Shown piece by piece: positions 42,553 to 50,915 of a stretch of 58,816 nucleotides of DNA (positions are counted from its first letter, which is position 1; each line of letters begins with the position of its first letter). The notes under the pieces were generated by a model that saw only the letters and a list, made by a program, of their open reading frames with translations, searched no databases and was not told where the DNA came from. Source of the stretch: an uncultured Dorea sp. GTDB lineage: Bacteria; Bacillota; Clostridia; Lachnospirales; Lachnospiraceae. The DNA lies in contig CAJTYU010000006.1 of assembly GCA_910584095.1 (NCBI GenBank), forward strand, positions 57,819 through 116,634. Direction: 5' to 3'. The translations under genes were made by a program, and so were the position numbers.

Positions 42553-43875
42553 ATGATATATGATGAATTGCATTTGAAGGCTCCGGGGAACTGGATGAAT
42601 GATCCCAACGGATTTATTTTTTTTAAGGGGAAATACCATTTGTTTTACCAGTATTTTCCGTATGGCCCTATGTGGGGGACGATGCACTGGGGACATGCGG
42701 TGAGCGGCGATCTGGTGCGCTGGGAGCATAGGGATATTGCGCTGTTTCCCACGAAGGGGTATGACAGGAACGGCATTTTTTCGGGCAGCGCGCTGGAAAA
42801 GGACGGAAAATTATATCTGTATTATTCGGCAGTGCGTTATCTTGAGGAGGACGCGGAGAATATCCATTATGCGCCCCAGGACCGGTATGAGACCAGTCAG
42901 GCGGTTTTGGTGTCTGAGGATGGGATGCAGTTTGATAACTGGGGAGGAAAGACAAAGATTATTCCAGTCTGCCGCAGGCCGGAGACAGCGGACGCGGCGC
43001 ATACCAGAGACCCAAAGGTATGGGAGGAAGACGGCGTTTATTATATGGTGCTGGGAAGCACATGGAAGGAGGAAGTGGGGCGCGCGGTATTTTACCGGAG
43101 CGCCGATGGGATAAATTGGGAGTATGTGAACCAGCTTCGGGACCGCCGGTTTGGACGGATTCTGGAATGTCCGGATGTTTTCCGGGCCGGGGAGGATTAC
43201 ATTTTCTTAGGTTCGCCGATGTATGTGGGAGGAGATGAACCGGGATACGGCCATCACGCGGTTTGCGCTATGGCGGAATTTGACCGGGAGATTTGCGGGC
43301 TGAAGCTTTTGTCGGAGTGCCGGTACATAGATTATGGACAGGATCTTTACGCGGCGCAGACCAATGTAGACGAGATGGGAAGGCGGGTGATGGTAGCGTG
43401 GATGCGTATGCCGGAGGCTGTGCCGGCAAAAGACCGGAAGCCTTGGATTGGTATGATGTGCCAGCCGAGGGTGGTTGAGGCGGCAGAGGGGCATATCTTT
43501 TTCCGGGTACATCCGAATGTGAACCAGTATTTTGGAAAGGAGACGGCAGAGAAGGACAGGCTGCCGCAGACATCCTGCCGGATCCGGACGGCGCTCTCGG
43601 AAGGGGAGGAGCTGGAAATCGGCGGTTACCGTATCTGGGCAGAACAGGATGCGGTATGGACCGACCGGAGCCGCGTGTTTGCCGGAAGAAAAGACCACAA
43701 ATTGGTAAGCGTTACGCCAAAGCTGCATGGGCGGTATGAGCTGGACATCTTTGTATCGCCGAATCTGATTGAAGTATTTGTAAACGAGGGAGAATATGTG
43801 ATCAGCAATGTGGTATATGGATTGGACGGCGGGCTGCGGGGGAAGATTGAAAGGATGTATGTAGCAGTTGATTAG
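42553..43875 (+). CDS. GH32 beta-fructofuranosidase (sucrose/sucrose-6-phosphate hydrolase type)
   Basis: 440 residues. WMNDPNG gives the nucleophile Asp17, TRDPK the transition-state Asp153 and LECPD the acid/base Glu205. A five-bladed propeller is followed by a C-terminal beta-sandwich ending HGRYELDIFVSPNLIEVFVN. No signal peptide, so it splits imported sucrose or short fructooligosaccharides in the cytoplasm. The ribosome site is weak (GGGAAGAGGA). It has its own promoter although it lies behind the transporter genes. Whether the substrate is phosphorylated cannot be told; the partner ABC transporter implies an unphosphorylated sugar. Confidence 0.87.
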   Translation: MIYDELHLKAPGNWMNDPNGFIFFKGKYHLFYQYFPYGPMWGTMHWGHAVSGDLVRWEHRDIALFPTKGYDRNGIFSGSALEKDGKLYLYYSAVRYLEEDAENIHYAPQDRYETSQAVLVSEDGMQFDNWGGKTKIIPVCRRPETADAAHTRDPKVWEEDGVYYMVLGSTWKEEVGRAVFYRSADGINWEYVNQLRDRRFGRILECPDVFRAGEDYIFLGSPMYVGGDEPGYGHHAVCAMAEFDREICGLKLLSECRYIDYGQDLYAAQTNVDEMGRRVMVAWMRMPEAVPAKDRKPWIGMMCQPRVVEAAEGHIFFRVHPNVNQYFGKETAEKDRLPQTSCRIRTALSEGEELEIGGYRIWAEQDAVWTDRSRVFAGRKDHKLVSVTPKLHGRYELDIFVSPNLIEVFVNEGEYVISNVVYGLDGGLRGKIERMYVAVD

Positions 43876-43940
43876 GAGATTCTAAAGGCAGTTTGGAGGG
43901 TATGTTTGTGCAAGTATTGGAAAAAAGAAATGAGAGAGTG

Positions 43941-44104
43941 ATGTTTATGAAAATAGGAAAGATATTCATGGCGGCAGCGTCAGGCTTATTGGAGCGGGCG
44001 CTGTCCTGACAAATGACGGGATGGTTATTAATTACGGTACGCTGGTGAATAACGGGTTCGTTAAATTTGTAGCCTGTTTGTATATAACCTTAACCTCTAC
44101 CTAA
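43941..44104 (+). pseudogene. Frameshifted remnant of a small exported protein
   Basis: From ATG 43941 or 43947 a signal-like start reads MKIGKIFMAAASGL, then hits a stop. In another frame from 43988 it continues IGAGAVLTNDGMVINYGTLVNNG and runs to a stop at 44102. Together they look like one secreted protein broken by a frameshift. No family recognised. It overlaps the convergent membrane-protein gene end. Confidence 0.4.
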
Positions 44105-44748
44105 CTAAAATGAAATGGAACTAACAAATTGAGTATCACGGCAATTACAACAGCACTTAATATCATATACGCTGTTTCCTTAAAGGTATTACGTTTTAAA
44201 GCCGCTAATCCACAGCCAAAGACTATTGCCTCTAGCATTGAATATGGATCAAAATAAATCCAGCCATAAACAAATGTGAAATTGAATAAAATCGCAAGTA
44301 TTATCGCTGAAAGCATAAAAGATATGTTGCTTTGTCCCTTAGCGTACCAACAAATAAATGCTAATAATGGAGAAATGACTGTAAAACCAACCCAAATCAT
44401 TGCATAGCTTTTTGGGAAAAAGCCTGCGACATAGTTGGAATATATATAATAGCTTGAAACCATTCCAACGAAAAATACGAATACATTTAATGACGCTCTA
44501 AGCGATGAGCGACTGTAAATCGCAATATACAAGGCAAGCAATAACCATATAGCAAAACGACCAAGAAAATTACCAATATCTAAATCTTCAAATATAAACG
44601 GCAAAGCATTGCTTGCTGTAGTATCTAAAAATTTTGAAAAAGTTCCTAGAACTATTCCAAAGCACAGTATAAGTGCTGTATTTATAATTTTTCTGCTAAC
44701 GGGTAATTCATTTTCTGTATTTCTTATATTAATCAAAAACTTGTTCAT
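44101..44748 (-). CDS. Multi-pass membrane protein, DUF6518-like
   Basis: 215 residues with about six or seven hydrophobic segments (for example TALILCFGIVLGTF, FAIWLLLALYIAIY, ILSAVVIAVILNLL). The GTFSKFLDTTASNALP stretch after the first span recalls DUF6518 family proteins; function unknown. The gene is markedly AT-rich and flanked by gene remnants, so it was probably brought in by transfer. Its own minus-strand promoter is good: ATGACA (44811-44806), 17 nt, TATAAT (44788-44783). TAGAGGT precedes the ATG. Confidence 0.65.
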   Translation of the reverse strand: MNKFLINIRNTENELPVSRKIINTALILCFGIVLGTFSKFLDTTASNALPFIFEDLDIGNFLGRFAIWLLLALYIAIYSRSSLRASLNVFVFFVGMVSSYYIYSNYVAGFFPKSYAMIWVGFTVISPLLAFICWYAKGQSNISFMLSAIILAILFNFTFVYGWIYFDPYSMLEAIVFGCGLAALKRNTFKETAYMILSAVVIAVILNLLVPFHFS

Positions 44749-44828
44749 AATATACCTCTAAACTCAATTTTCCTTTAAATTTATTATACACGTCGCTTTA
44801 AGTATTGTCATTTCTTTTCCGCTTTTGA

Positions 44829-45047
44829 GAAGGAGGCAGACGCTATGACGAAAACCAACATTACGCCCGCCGCAACGGTTTTCCCAATCCAACCCATTTC
44901 ACGGACAATGGAATCTCCGGAACCCGGTTCGACCGCCCCGGATTCACTGCCATGATGGAGAAAGTGAACCGAAAGAAAACAAACGTGGCACATATCAGCA
45001 AGGTAAAGTATCTTGGATACGCATTTTACCGTTATAAGGGGAAATGA
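44829..45047 (+). pseudogene. Chimeric remnant: serine recombinase fragment joined to intron maturase tail
   Basis: Open frame of about 72 codons with no good start. The first part, YARRNGFPNPTHFTDNGISG followed by TRFDRPGFTAMMEKVN, is a fragment of a large serine recombinase of the conjugative-transposon type (near its N-terminal catalytic domain). After NVAHIS it continues as VKYLGYAFYRYKGK, typical of the RT thumb region of group II intron proteins. It is a deletion scar from two mobile elements, not a functional gene. Confidence 0.7.
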
Positions 45048-45229
45048 GTACAGAGCTAAGAGACTGACGCAGTTTGTCAGGGGCATAATTTATATTTCTA
45101 TATTGTTTGAATATAAAAAGAGGATATTGTGTTATTTTGGGAAAGTATTCTGCAAGAATTGCGCAGATGCTTATAGTATAATGCGGATTATAAAAATCGA
45201 TTATTCTAATTTGGCAGGAGGATGGGCGG

Positions 45230-47281
45230 ATGATTAAAAAATATGTATTTGGGCAGCCGGTTTGTACCGATGCGGTTGTGATGAATATCCCGGAAAGCGG
45301 GGACGCGTTTTCTGTGATGGAGCTTACGGAATCTGACGGAGTTAAGCTGTGCTGCCGCATGGGGGAGAGAGACGTAGTCTATGGGCTGGGAGAACAGGTT
45401 AGGGGAATGAATAAGCGGGGCTTTTCCTATGTGAGTTATGCTACGGACGATTCGATCCATACCGAGAATAAGCATTCCCTGTACGGCGCCCATAATTTTC
45501 TGGCGCTGGCGCGTAAGAGCCGGGAAACAGATTCTGGAGAGGGAGGCTCCTTTGGTATTTTTGTAGACGACCCAGGGCGGGTAGTCTTCGACGTGGGGGA
45601 GACGAAGCATGACCAGCTTGTAATACAGGCTGGCGGAGACTGTGTTATTTATGTGATTGAGGGAGAAGATCTGAAGGATATTGTCAGGCAGTTCCGCAGG
45701 CTGATCGGGAGGAGCTACCTTCCGCCGAAGTGGGCGTTTGGTTATCAGCAGTCCCGCTGGGGATACGTCTGTCAGGAGGATGTCAGGGAGGTCGTAAGAG
45801 GGCATCACGGACAGGGGATCCCGCTGGAGGCGGTATATCTGGATATTGATTATATGGAGAATTACAAGGATTTTACGGTAGATGGTGAGAAGTTTCCGGC
45901 ATTCGGTGATTTTGTAGATGAAATGAAGGGACAGGGCGTACACCTTGTGCCGATCATAGACGCAGGAGTCAAGATCGAGAAGGGTTATCCGGTTTATGAG
46001 GAAGGCGTTCAGAAGGGGTATTTCTGCAAGGATGAGGAGGAAGGAGACTTTGTGGCGGCAGTCTGGCCGGGCAGGGTTCATTTCCCGGATATGCTGAATC
46101 CTGAGGCAAGGGCGTGGTTTGGAGAAAATTATAAGTTCCTGACGGATCAGGGGATAGACGGATTCTGGAATGATATGAACGAGCCAGCCATTTTTTATTC
46201 AGAGAAGAACCTTGAGAAGGTCATGGATGAGGTGATTTCGCTGAAGGATGAGAACCTTGACATTGATTCCTTTTTCCATATGGTGGAAATTGTAACGGGA
46301 TTGTCCAATAACCGGAAGGATTATAAGAGCTTTTACCATAACATGAATGGGGAGAAGGTGTGCCATGACAAGGTGCATAATCTTTACGGATTTAACATGA
46401 CAAGAGCGGCGGCAGAGGCGTTTGAGAAGCTTATGCCGGAGAAACGGACGCTTTTGTTTTCCCGGTCATCCTATATTGGAATGCATCGGTACGGCGGCAT
46501 CTGGACCGGTGACAATGAATCATGGTGGAGCCATATTCTGCTGAGTATGCAGCAGATGCCGGCCTTAAATATGTGCGGAATCCTGTACACGGGTTCGGAT
46601 ATCGGAGGATTCGGAAGCGATACGACGGAGGATCTTCTGATGCGCTGGCTGGAATTTGCCATGTTTACGCCGCTGATGCGCAATCATGCGGCAATGGGCA
46701 CCAGACGGCAGGAAATTTACCAGTTTGAGCGGATAGAGGATTTCCGGAATCTGATCCGGCTCCGTTATGGCCTGCTTCCCTATATTTACAGCGAATATAT
46801 GAAGGCGGCGCTGAGCGGCGGGATGTATTTCAGGCCGATAGCATTTGACTATCCTGAGGACGCCCACGCAGATCAGGTAGAGGACCAGCTCATGATTGGG
46901 GAGAGCATTATGATCGCGCCGGTTTATGTGCAGAATGCAAAGGGGCGGTACGTATACCTGCCGGAGGAAATGCTGATGGTACGGATGCGTTCGCTGGAGG
47001 ACTATGCCAGTGAAGCGATGGATAAGGGACATCATTATGTGGAAACAGACTTGAATGAGTTGGTGATCTTTGTGAAAAAGAATCGTGTGCTGCCGATTGC
47101 GGCGCCGGATCGGGATGTGAAGACAACGGCGGATATAGAGGATGCGCCGATAATATGGTTCGGCTTTATCGAAACCGCCGCGGAATATGTATTTTATGAC
47201 GACGACGGAATATCCAGAAATCCCGTTCCGGAAGAAAAATGGAAAACAGTTACCGTTCGGAAAGAAGATCTGGCATGCTGA
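45230..47281 (+). CDS. GH31 alpha-glucosidase
   Basis: 683 residues. FWNDMNEPAIF carries the nucleophile Asp315, and TGDNESWWSH the acid/base Asp428. WAFGYQQSRWGYV and YLDIDYM shape the subsite. The spacing of the two acids equals that reported for Blautia obeum Ro-alphaG1 (D307/D420), and the protein is similarly short, without the long C-terminal domains of other GH31 enzymes. It hydrolyses alpha-linked glucose from maltose- or isomaltose-type oligosaccharides in the cytoplasm (no signal peptide). AGGAGG lies 8 nt before the ATG. TATAAT (45177-45182) lies upstream, but the -35 is poor, suggesting activator dependence. Its 3' end overlaps the convergent AraC gene by 32 nt. Confidence 0.9.
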   Translation: MIKKYVFGQPVCTDAVVMNIPESGDAFSVMELTESDGVKLCCRMGERDVVYGLGEQVRGMNKRGFSYVSYATDDSIHTENKHSLYGAHNFLALARKSRETDSGEGGSFGIFVDDPGRVVFDVGETKHDQLVIQAGGDCVIYVIEGEDLKDIVRQFRRLIGRSYLPPKWAFGYQQSRWGYVCQEDVREVVRGHHGQGIPLEAVYLDIDYMENYKDFTVDGEKFPAFGDFVDEMKGQGVHLVPIIDAGVKIEKGYPVYEEGVQKGYFCKDEEEGDFVAAVWPGRVHFPDMLNPEARAWFGENYKFLTDQGIDGFWNDMNEPAIFYSEKNLEKVMDEVISLKDENLDIDSFFHMVEIVTGLSNNRKDYKSFYHNMNGEKVCHDKVHNLYGFNMTRAAAEAFEKLMPEKRTLLFSRSSYIGMHRYGGIWTGDNESWWSHILLSMQQMPALNMCGILYTGSDIGGFGSDTTEDLLMRWLEFAMFTPLMRNHAAMGTRRQEIYQFERIEDFRNLIRLRYGLLPYIYSEYMKAALSGGMYFRPIAFDYPEDAHADQVEDQLMIGESIMIAPVYVQNAKGRYVYLPEEMLMVRMRSLEDYASEAMDKGHHYVETDLNELVIFVKKNRVLPIAAPDRDVKTTADIEDAPIIWFGFIETAAEYVFYDDDGISRNPVPEEKWKTVTVRKEDLAC

Positions 47282-48188
47282 TTGGTTCCCTGTGCAGGAG
47301 GCGGTATTTTCTGGGAGTGATTCCGTATTGGCGTTTGAAAATGCGAATAAAATAAGAATGATTTTCAAAGCCGGCCTGCTCTGAAATTTCCAGTACGGTT
47401 AGGTCGGTGGCGCGCAGAAGCTCTTCTGCCTTTTCCAGACGGCAGCGGTTGAGATATTCTATGAAGGTGGCGCTGGTAAAGGACTTGAAAAATTTCATGA
47501 AATAAGACGTGCTGTAGCCGCAGAAGGCGGCGGCTTCCTGCAAGGTCAGAGGGTGCATGTAATTTGCGCTGATGAACTGGAGCAGCGCTTTCATTTTCTG
47601 GATCTGGACGAGTGTGGCGCAGCCGGAATCACCAGACGCTGTGTTCTGTCTGCAAGGCTCAAGAATGCTGAGTATGGCAAATAAGCGGGCCTTGATGAAC
47701 AGTTCTTTTCCGGGCATGGCATTCTCTCTGGTTTCCAGCTCCAAGAGATCTGTTATGGAGTCTTTGAGGGACAGATAGTCTGCGTGATCGGAAGTAAGCT
47801 TGAGAGGGAGCATGGCGGAGCCCTCCAGATAGGGCCGGAGATATTTCTGGAAACAGGCGTCCGAGGGAGAGTCCTGACCGAGCAGGCATAGGTCAAATAC
47901 GATGGTGTAATATTCTGCATGCTGCCTGCCGTCCCGGTCAATGGAGTGGAGCTGGTTGGGCAGGATCAGGATAATATCCCCCGGTTGGGCGCGTAGGGGA
48001 GTCTTATTTACCGAAATAATACAGGAGCCGTCTAATATATAGGTAATTTCCATTTCATTGTGCCAGTGAAGGGGGTAGGAGCGCATGCCGTCAGGGATTA
48101 AGGAACGGTAAACGGCATAGGGAAACGCGGCGCTTCCGTGCTGCTTATTTTCATATCTGGTGCCGGTTCGGCCGGAGGATGGTTTCAT
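47250..48188 (-). CDS. AraC-family transcriptional regulator with cupin domain
   Basis: 312 residues. The N-terminal cupin (PLHWHNEMEITYILDGSC, PGDIILILPNQLHSI) senses a sugar. The C-terminal double HTH has LTLQEAAAFCGYSTSYFMKFFK and VLEISEQAGFENHSYFIRIFKRQYGITPRKYR. Such proteins usually activate nearby glycoside genes; candidates are the convergent GH31 gene and the divergent phosphorylase gene. AAAGGAAG before 48188 sets the start; the open frame up to 48347 adds a basic stretch with no family match. The final 32 nt overlap the GH31 gene on the other strand. Confidence 0.87.
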   Translation of the reverse strand: MKPSSGRTGTRYENKQHGSAAFPYAVYRSLIPDGMRSYPLHWHNEMEITYILDGSCIISVNKTPLRAQPGDIILILPNQLHSIDRDGRQHAEYYTIVFDLCLLGQDSPSDACFQKYLRPYLEGSAMLPLKLTSDHADYLSLKDSITDLLELETRENAMPGKELFIKARLFAILSILEPCRQNTASGDSGCATLVQIQKMKALLQFISANYMHPLTLQEAAAFCGYSTSYFMKFFKSFTSATFIEYLNRCRLEKAEELLRATDLTVLEISEQAGFENHSYFIRIFKRQYGITPRKYRLLHREPISMPDLLSER

Positions 48189-48388
48189 AGTTCTGGGACT
48201 TCCTTTCTTATGGTAACAGTTATATGGAAATTTGCAAAAATGAACGGCGGGCGCGGATTTTCGCAAAAGTTTTTTGTAGATTTTGTATATGGATGAATGA
48301 TAAGTGTTTGTGATAGGATTGTACAATAAAACAAGGTTATCGTGCAAGAAGAAAGCTATGATATCATGGAAAATGAAAGGAGTTTGTA

Positions 48389-50647
48389 ATGATGATAGAA
48401 GAAAAGCTGATTTCGAGACTGGGAGAAGATGTGAAGGATTGCAGCAATGAGGAGATTTACGGAGCCTTGCTTGGGATTGCTCAGGAGATGGCGGAGAAGA
48501 GGGCCGGCAATGAGGGAAAGAAAAAGATCTACTATGTGTCGGCGGAATTTTTGATCGGGAAGCTGTTGTCTAATAATCTGATCAATCTCGGCATCTATCA
48601 GGAGGTCCGGGATCTGCTTGCGAAAAATGGGAAGGATCTCTGCGAGATCGAGGAACTGGAGGCAGAGCCGTCTCTTGGAAATGGAGGGCTTGGAAGGCTT
48701 GCAGCCTGTTTCTTGGACTCCATCGCAACGCTTGGCTACAGCGGAGAGGGAATCGGTTTGAATTACCATCTGGGACTGTTTAAACAAGGATTTGAAAAGC
48801 GGCTTCAGAAGGAGTCGCCAAATCCATGGCGCCAGCCTGCGTCGTGGCTTAAGAAGACGGAGGTTTCCTATCCGGTTCAATTTGGGAAGCTTACGCTTCA
48901 GTCACGGATGTATGAGATTGCCGTGACGGGATATGAGAACCGCACGAATAAGCTGCGTCTGTTTGACGTGGATTCTGTGGACGAGGGGATCGTAAAGGAC
49001 GGTATTGATTTTGATAAGGATGATATTGCGAAAAATCTGACATTGTTTTTGTATCCGGACGACAGTGACGAGGCCGGAAGGAAACTCAGGATTTATCAGC
49101 AGTATTTTATGGTGAGCAACGGGGCTCAGCTGATTCTTGACGAGTGTACGGCGAAGGGAAGCAATCTTTATGATTTGGATGAATATGCGGTGATCCAGAT
49201 CAACGATACCCACCCGACGATGATCATACCGGAGCTGATCCGTCTTCTGATGGAGCGGGGGTTAACCATGGATGATGCGATCGAAGTGGTGAAGAAGACC
49301 TGCGCTTATACGAATCATACGATTCTGGCGGAAGCTCTGGAGAAATGGCCGATTCATTATCTGAAAGAAGTGGTTCCGCAGCTGGTTCCGATTATCGAGA
49401 TCTTGGACGACCGGATTCGGAGAAAATTTGAGGATGAGAGCGTTGCCATTATAGACCGGAATGACACCGTCCATATGGCGCATATCGATATCCATTATGG
49501 CTGCAGTGTCAACGGCGTCGCTTACCTCCATACGGAAATATTGAAGAATTCCGAGCTGAATAATTTTTATAAAATATATCCGGAAAAATTCAATAATAAG
49601 ACCAATGGAATTACCTTCCGCAGATGGCTTATGTATTGTAACCCGGCGCTTACCAAGGGGCTTGCAGAGTGGATTGGTAAAGGTTTCTATAAAGACGCCA
49701 TGGAGCTTAAGAAGCTGGAAGAACTGGCGGATAAGAAAGAGATACTGGACGCCTTGCTTGACATCAAGCATGACAACAAACTGCTCTTAAAGGAGTATCT
49801 GAAGGAAACGCAGGGGATAGAGCTGAATGCAAATTCCATTTTTGACATACAGGTTAAGCGGCTTCATGAGTACAAAAGGCAGCAGTTAAATGCGCTGTAT
49901 GTGATTTACAAATATCTCCGGATTAAGGAAGGGGAGCGCCCGGAGACTCCGATTACCGTTATTTTCGGGGCAAAGGCCGCGCCCGCCTATACCATTGCCA
50001 AGGATATTATTCACTTGATCCTCTGCCTTCAGGAGCTGGTCAACAATGACCCGGAGGTAAGTCCGTACCTGAATGTTGTGATGGTGGAGAATTATAATGT
50101 GACGCTGGCGGAGAAGCTGATACCGGCATGCGACATTTCTGAGCAGATTTCCCTTGCGTCTAAGGAAGCAAGCGGAACCGGCAATATGAAGTTCATGCTT
50201 AACGGCGCGGTGACTTTGGGAACCGAGGACGGAGCAAACGTGGAGATCCATCAGTTTGTGGGAGACGATAACATCTATATCTTTGGCGCGTCCAGCGACG
50301 AGGTGATTGCGCACTACGATAAGGCGGATTATGTGTCCATGGATTACTATAAAAAGAATCCGGTTGTCAAAGAAACCGTAGATTTTATCGACGGACCGGA
50401 ACTTCTTGCTCTGGGAAGCAAGGAGCATCTGACGCGGCTGAAGAAGGAGCTTCTGAATAAAGACTGGTTTATGACCTTCTTAGATCTGGATGACTATATT
50501 GAGAAGAAGGAACAGGCGCTGAAGGATTATCAGGATCGGGAGGCGTGGGCAAAGAAGATGCTTTATAATATCAGTAACGCGGGCTTCTTCTCATCTGACC
50601 GGACGATAGAGGAATATAACAAAGATATTTGGAAATGTGAGAAATAA
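48389..50647 (+). CDS. glgP: Glycogen/starch/maltodextrin phosphorylase
   Basis: 752 residues, slightly shorter than the E. coli enzymes (about 800). It releases glucose 1-phosphate from alpha-1,4-glucans. The PLP site EASGTGNMKFMLNGA places Lys601. SLGNGGLGRLAACFLDS, INDTHPTMIIPEL and VKRLHEYKRQ are family blocks. AAAGGAG precedes ATG 48389; a second ATG directly follows. It is transcribed away from the AraC gene and ended by a 20-bp perfect hairpin. With the GH31 enzyme and the phosphohexomutases it feeds alpha-glucans to glucose 6-phosphate. Confidence 0.93.
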   Translation: MMIEEKLISRLGEDVKDCSNEEIYGALLGIAQEMAEKRAGNEGKKKIYYVSAEFLIGKLLSNNLINLGIYQEVRDLLAKNGKDLCEIEELEAEPSLGNGGLGRLAACFLDSIATLGYSGEGIGLNYHLGLFKQGFEKRLQKESPNPWRQPASWLKKTEVSYPVQFGKLTLQSRMYEIAVTGYENRTNKLRLFDVDSVDEGIVKDGIDFDKDDIAKNLTLFLYPDDSDEAGRKLRIYQQYFMVSNGAQLILDECTAKGSNLYDLDEYAVIQINDTHPTMIIPELIRLLMERGLTMDDAIEVVKKTCAYTNHTILAEALEKWPIHYLKEVVPQLVPIIEILDDRIRRKFEDESVAIIDRNDTVHMAHIDIHYGCSVNGVAYLHTEILKNSELNNFYKIYPEKFNNKTNGITFRRWLMYCNPALTKGLAEWIGKGFYKDAMELKKLEELADKKEILDALLDIKHDNKLLLKEYLKETQGIELNANSIFDIQVKRLHEYKRQQLNALYVIYKYLRIKEGERPETPITVIFGAKAAPAYTIAKDIIHLILCLQELVNNDPEVSPYLNVVMVENYNVTLAEKLIPACDISEQISLASKEASGTGNMKFMLNGAVTLGTEDGANVEIHQFVGDDNIYIFGASSDEVIAHYDKADYVSMDYYKKNPVVKETVDFIDGPELLALGSKEHLTRLKKELLNKDWFMTFLDLDDYIEKKEQALKDYQDREAWAKKMLYNISNAGFFSSDRTIEEYNKDIWKCEK

Positions 50648-50663
50648 ATAATAAAAGGAACGA

Positions 50664-50710
50664 TAAGGGACTGCCGGGGAATCTGTATAGGATTCCCCGG
50701 CAGTCCCTTA
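50664..50710 (+). terminator. Very stable hairpin after glgP, without T-run
   Basis: A perfect 20-bp stem, 50664-50683 with 50691-50710, loop TGTATAG; the stem contains CTGCCGGGG. The following bases (GTATGTACAG) have no T-tract, so it may protect the mRNA end or act with Rho rather than being a classical terminator. Confidence 0.75.
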
Positions 50711-50769
50711 GTATGTACAGGATTAGAAAGGAAATTCTATGGGAAAAGAGACGGTCGAAGGTTTGCTAA

Positions 50770-50840
50770 TTTTCGATCGAAAACTACAATTCGAGGACAA
50801 AACATGACAGTTGGAGCCAGAAGCAACACAAACGGATAAT
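50770..50840 (+). promoter_or_regulatory. Putative promoter region of the type VII secretion operon
   Basis: A 14-bp palindrome, TTTTCGATCGAAAA (50770-50783), lies upstream of TTGGAG (50811-50816), 18 nt, GATAAT (50835-50840). The palindrome sits about 30 nt before the -35 box, a position suited to an activator (inference). Confidence 0.45.
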
Positions 50841-50915
50841 TTTGGTGTATGATTTTTTGGAAATAGAATTTTAGAAATCTAATACAAAAATATGTGCAGC
50901 AAAAGGAAAGCAATT

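Noticed and set aside
43941..44104. Functional secreted peptide of 20 residues (MKIGKIFMAAASG...)
   Set aside because: The frame stops right after a signal-like start, while a neighbouring frame continues the likely mature part, which points to a broken gene.
44808..45086. Leftward 92-residue gene
   Set aside because: It is antisense to the recombinase-maturase remnant and has no ribosome site or recognisable domain.
45013..45237. 74-residue gene on the plus strand before the GH31 gene
   Set aside because: It overlaps the mobile-element scar, lacks a ribosome site and has no family pattern.
48189..48347. AraC protein starting at 48347
   Set aside because: The extra 53 residues match no family, and AAAGGAAG supports 48188.
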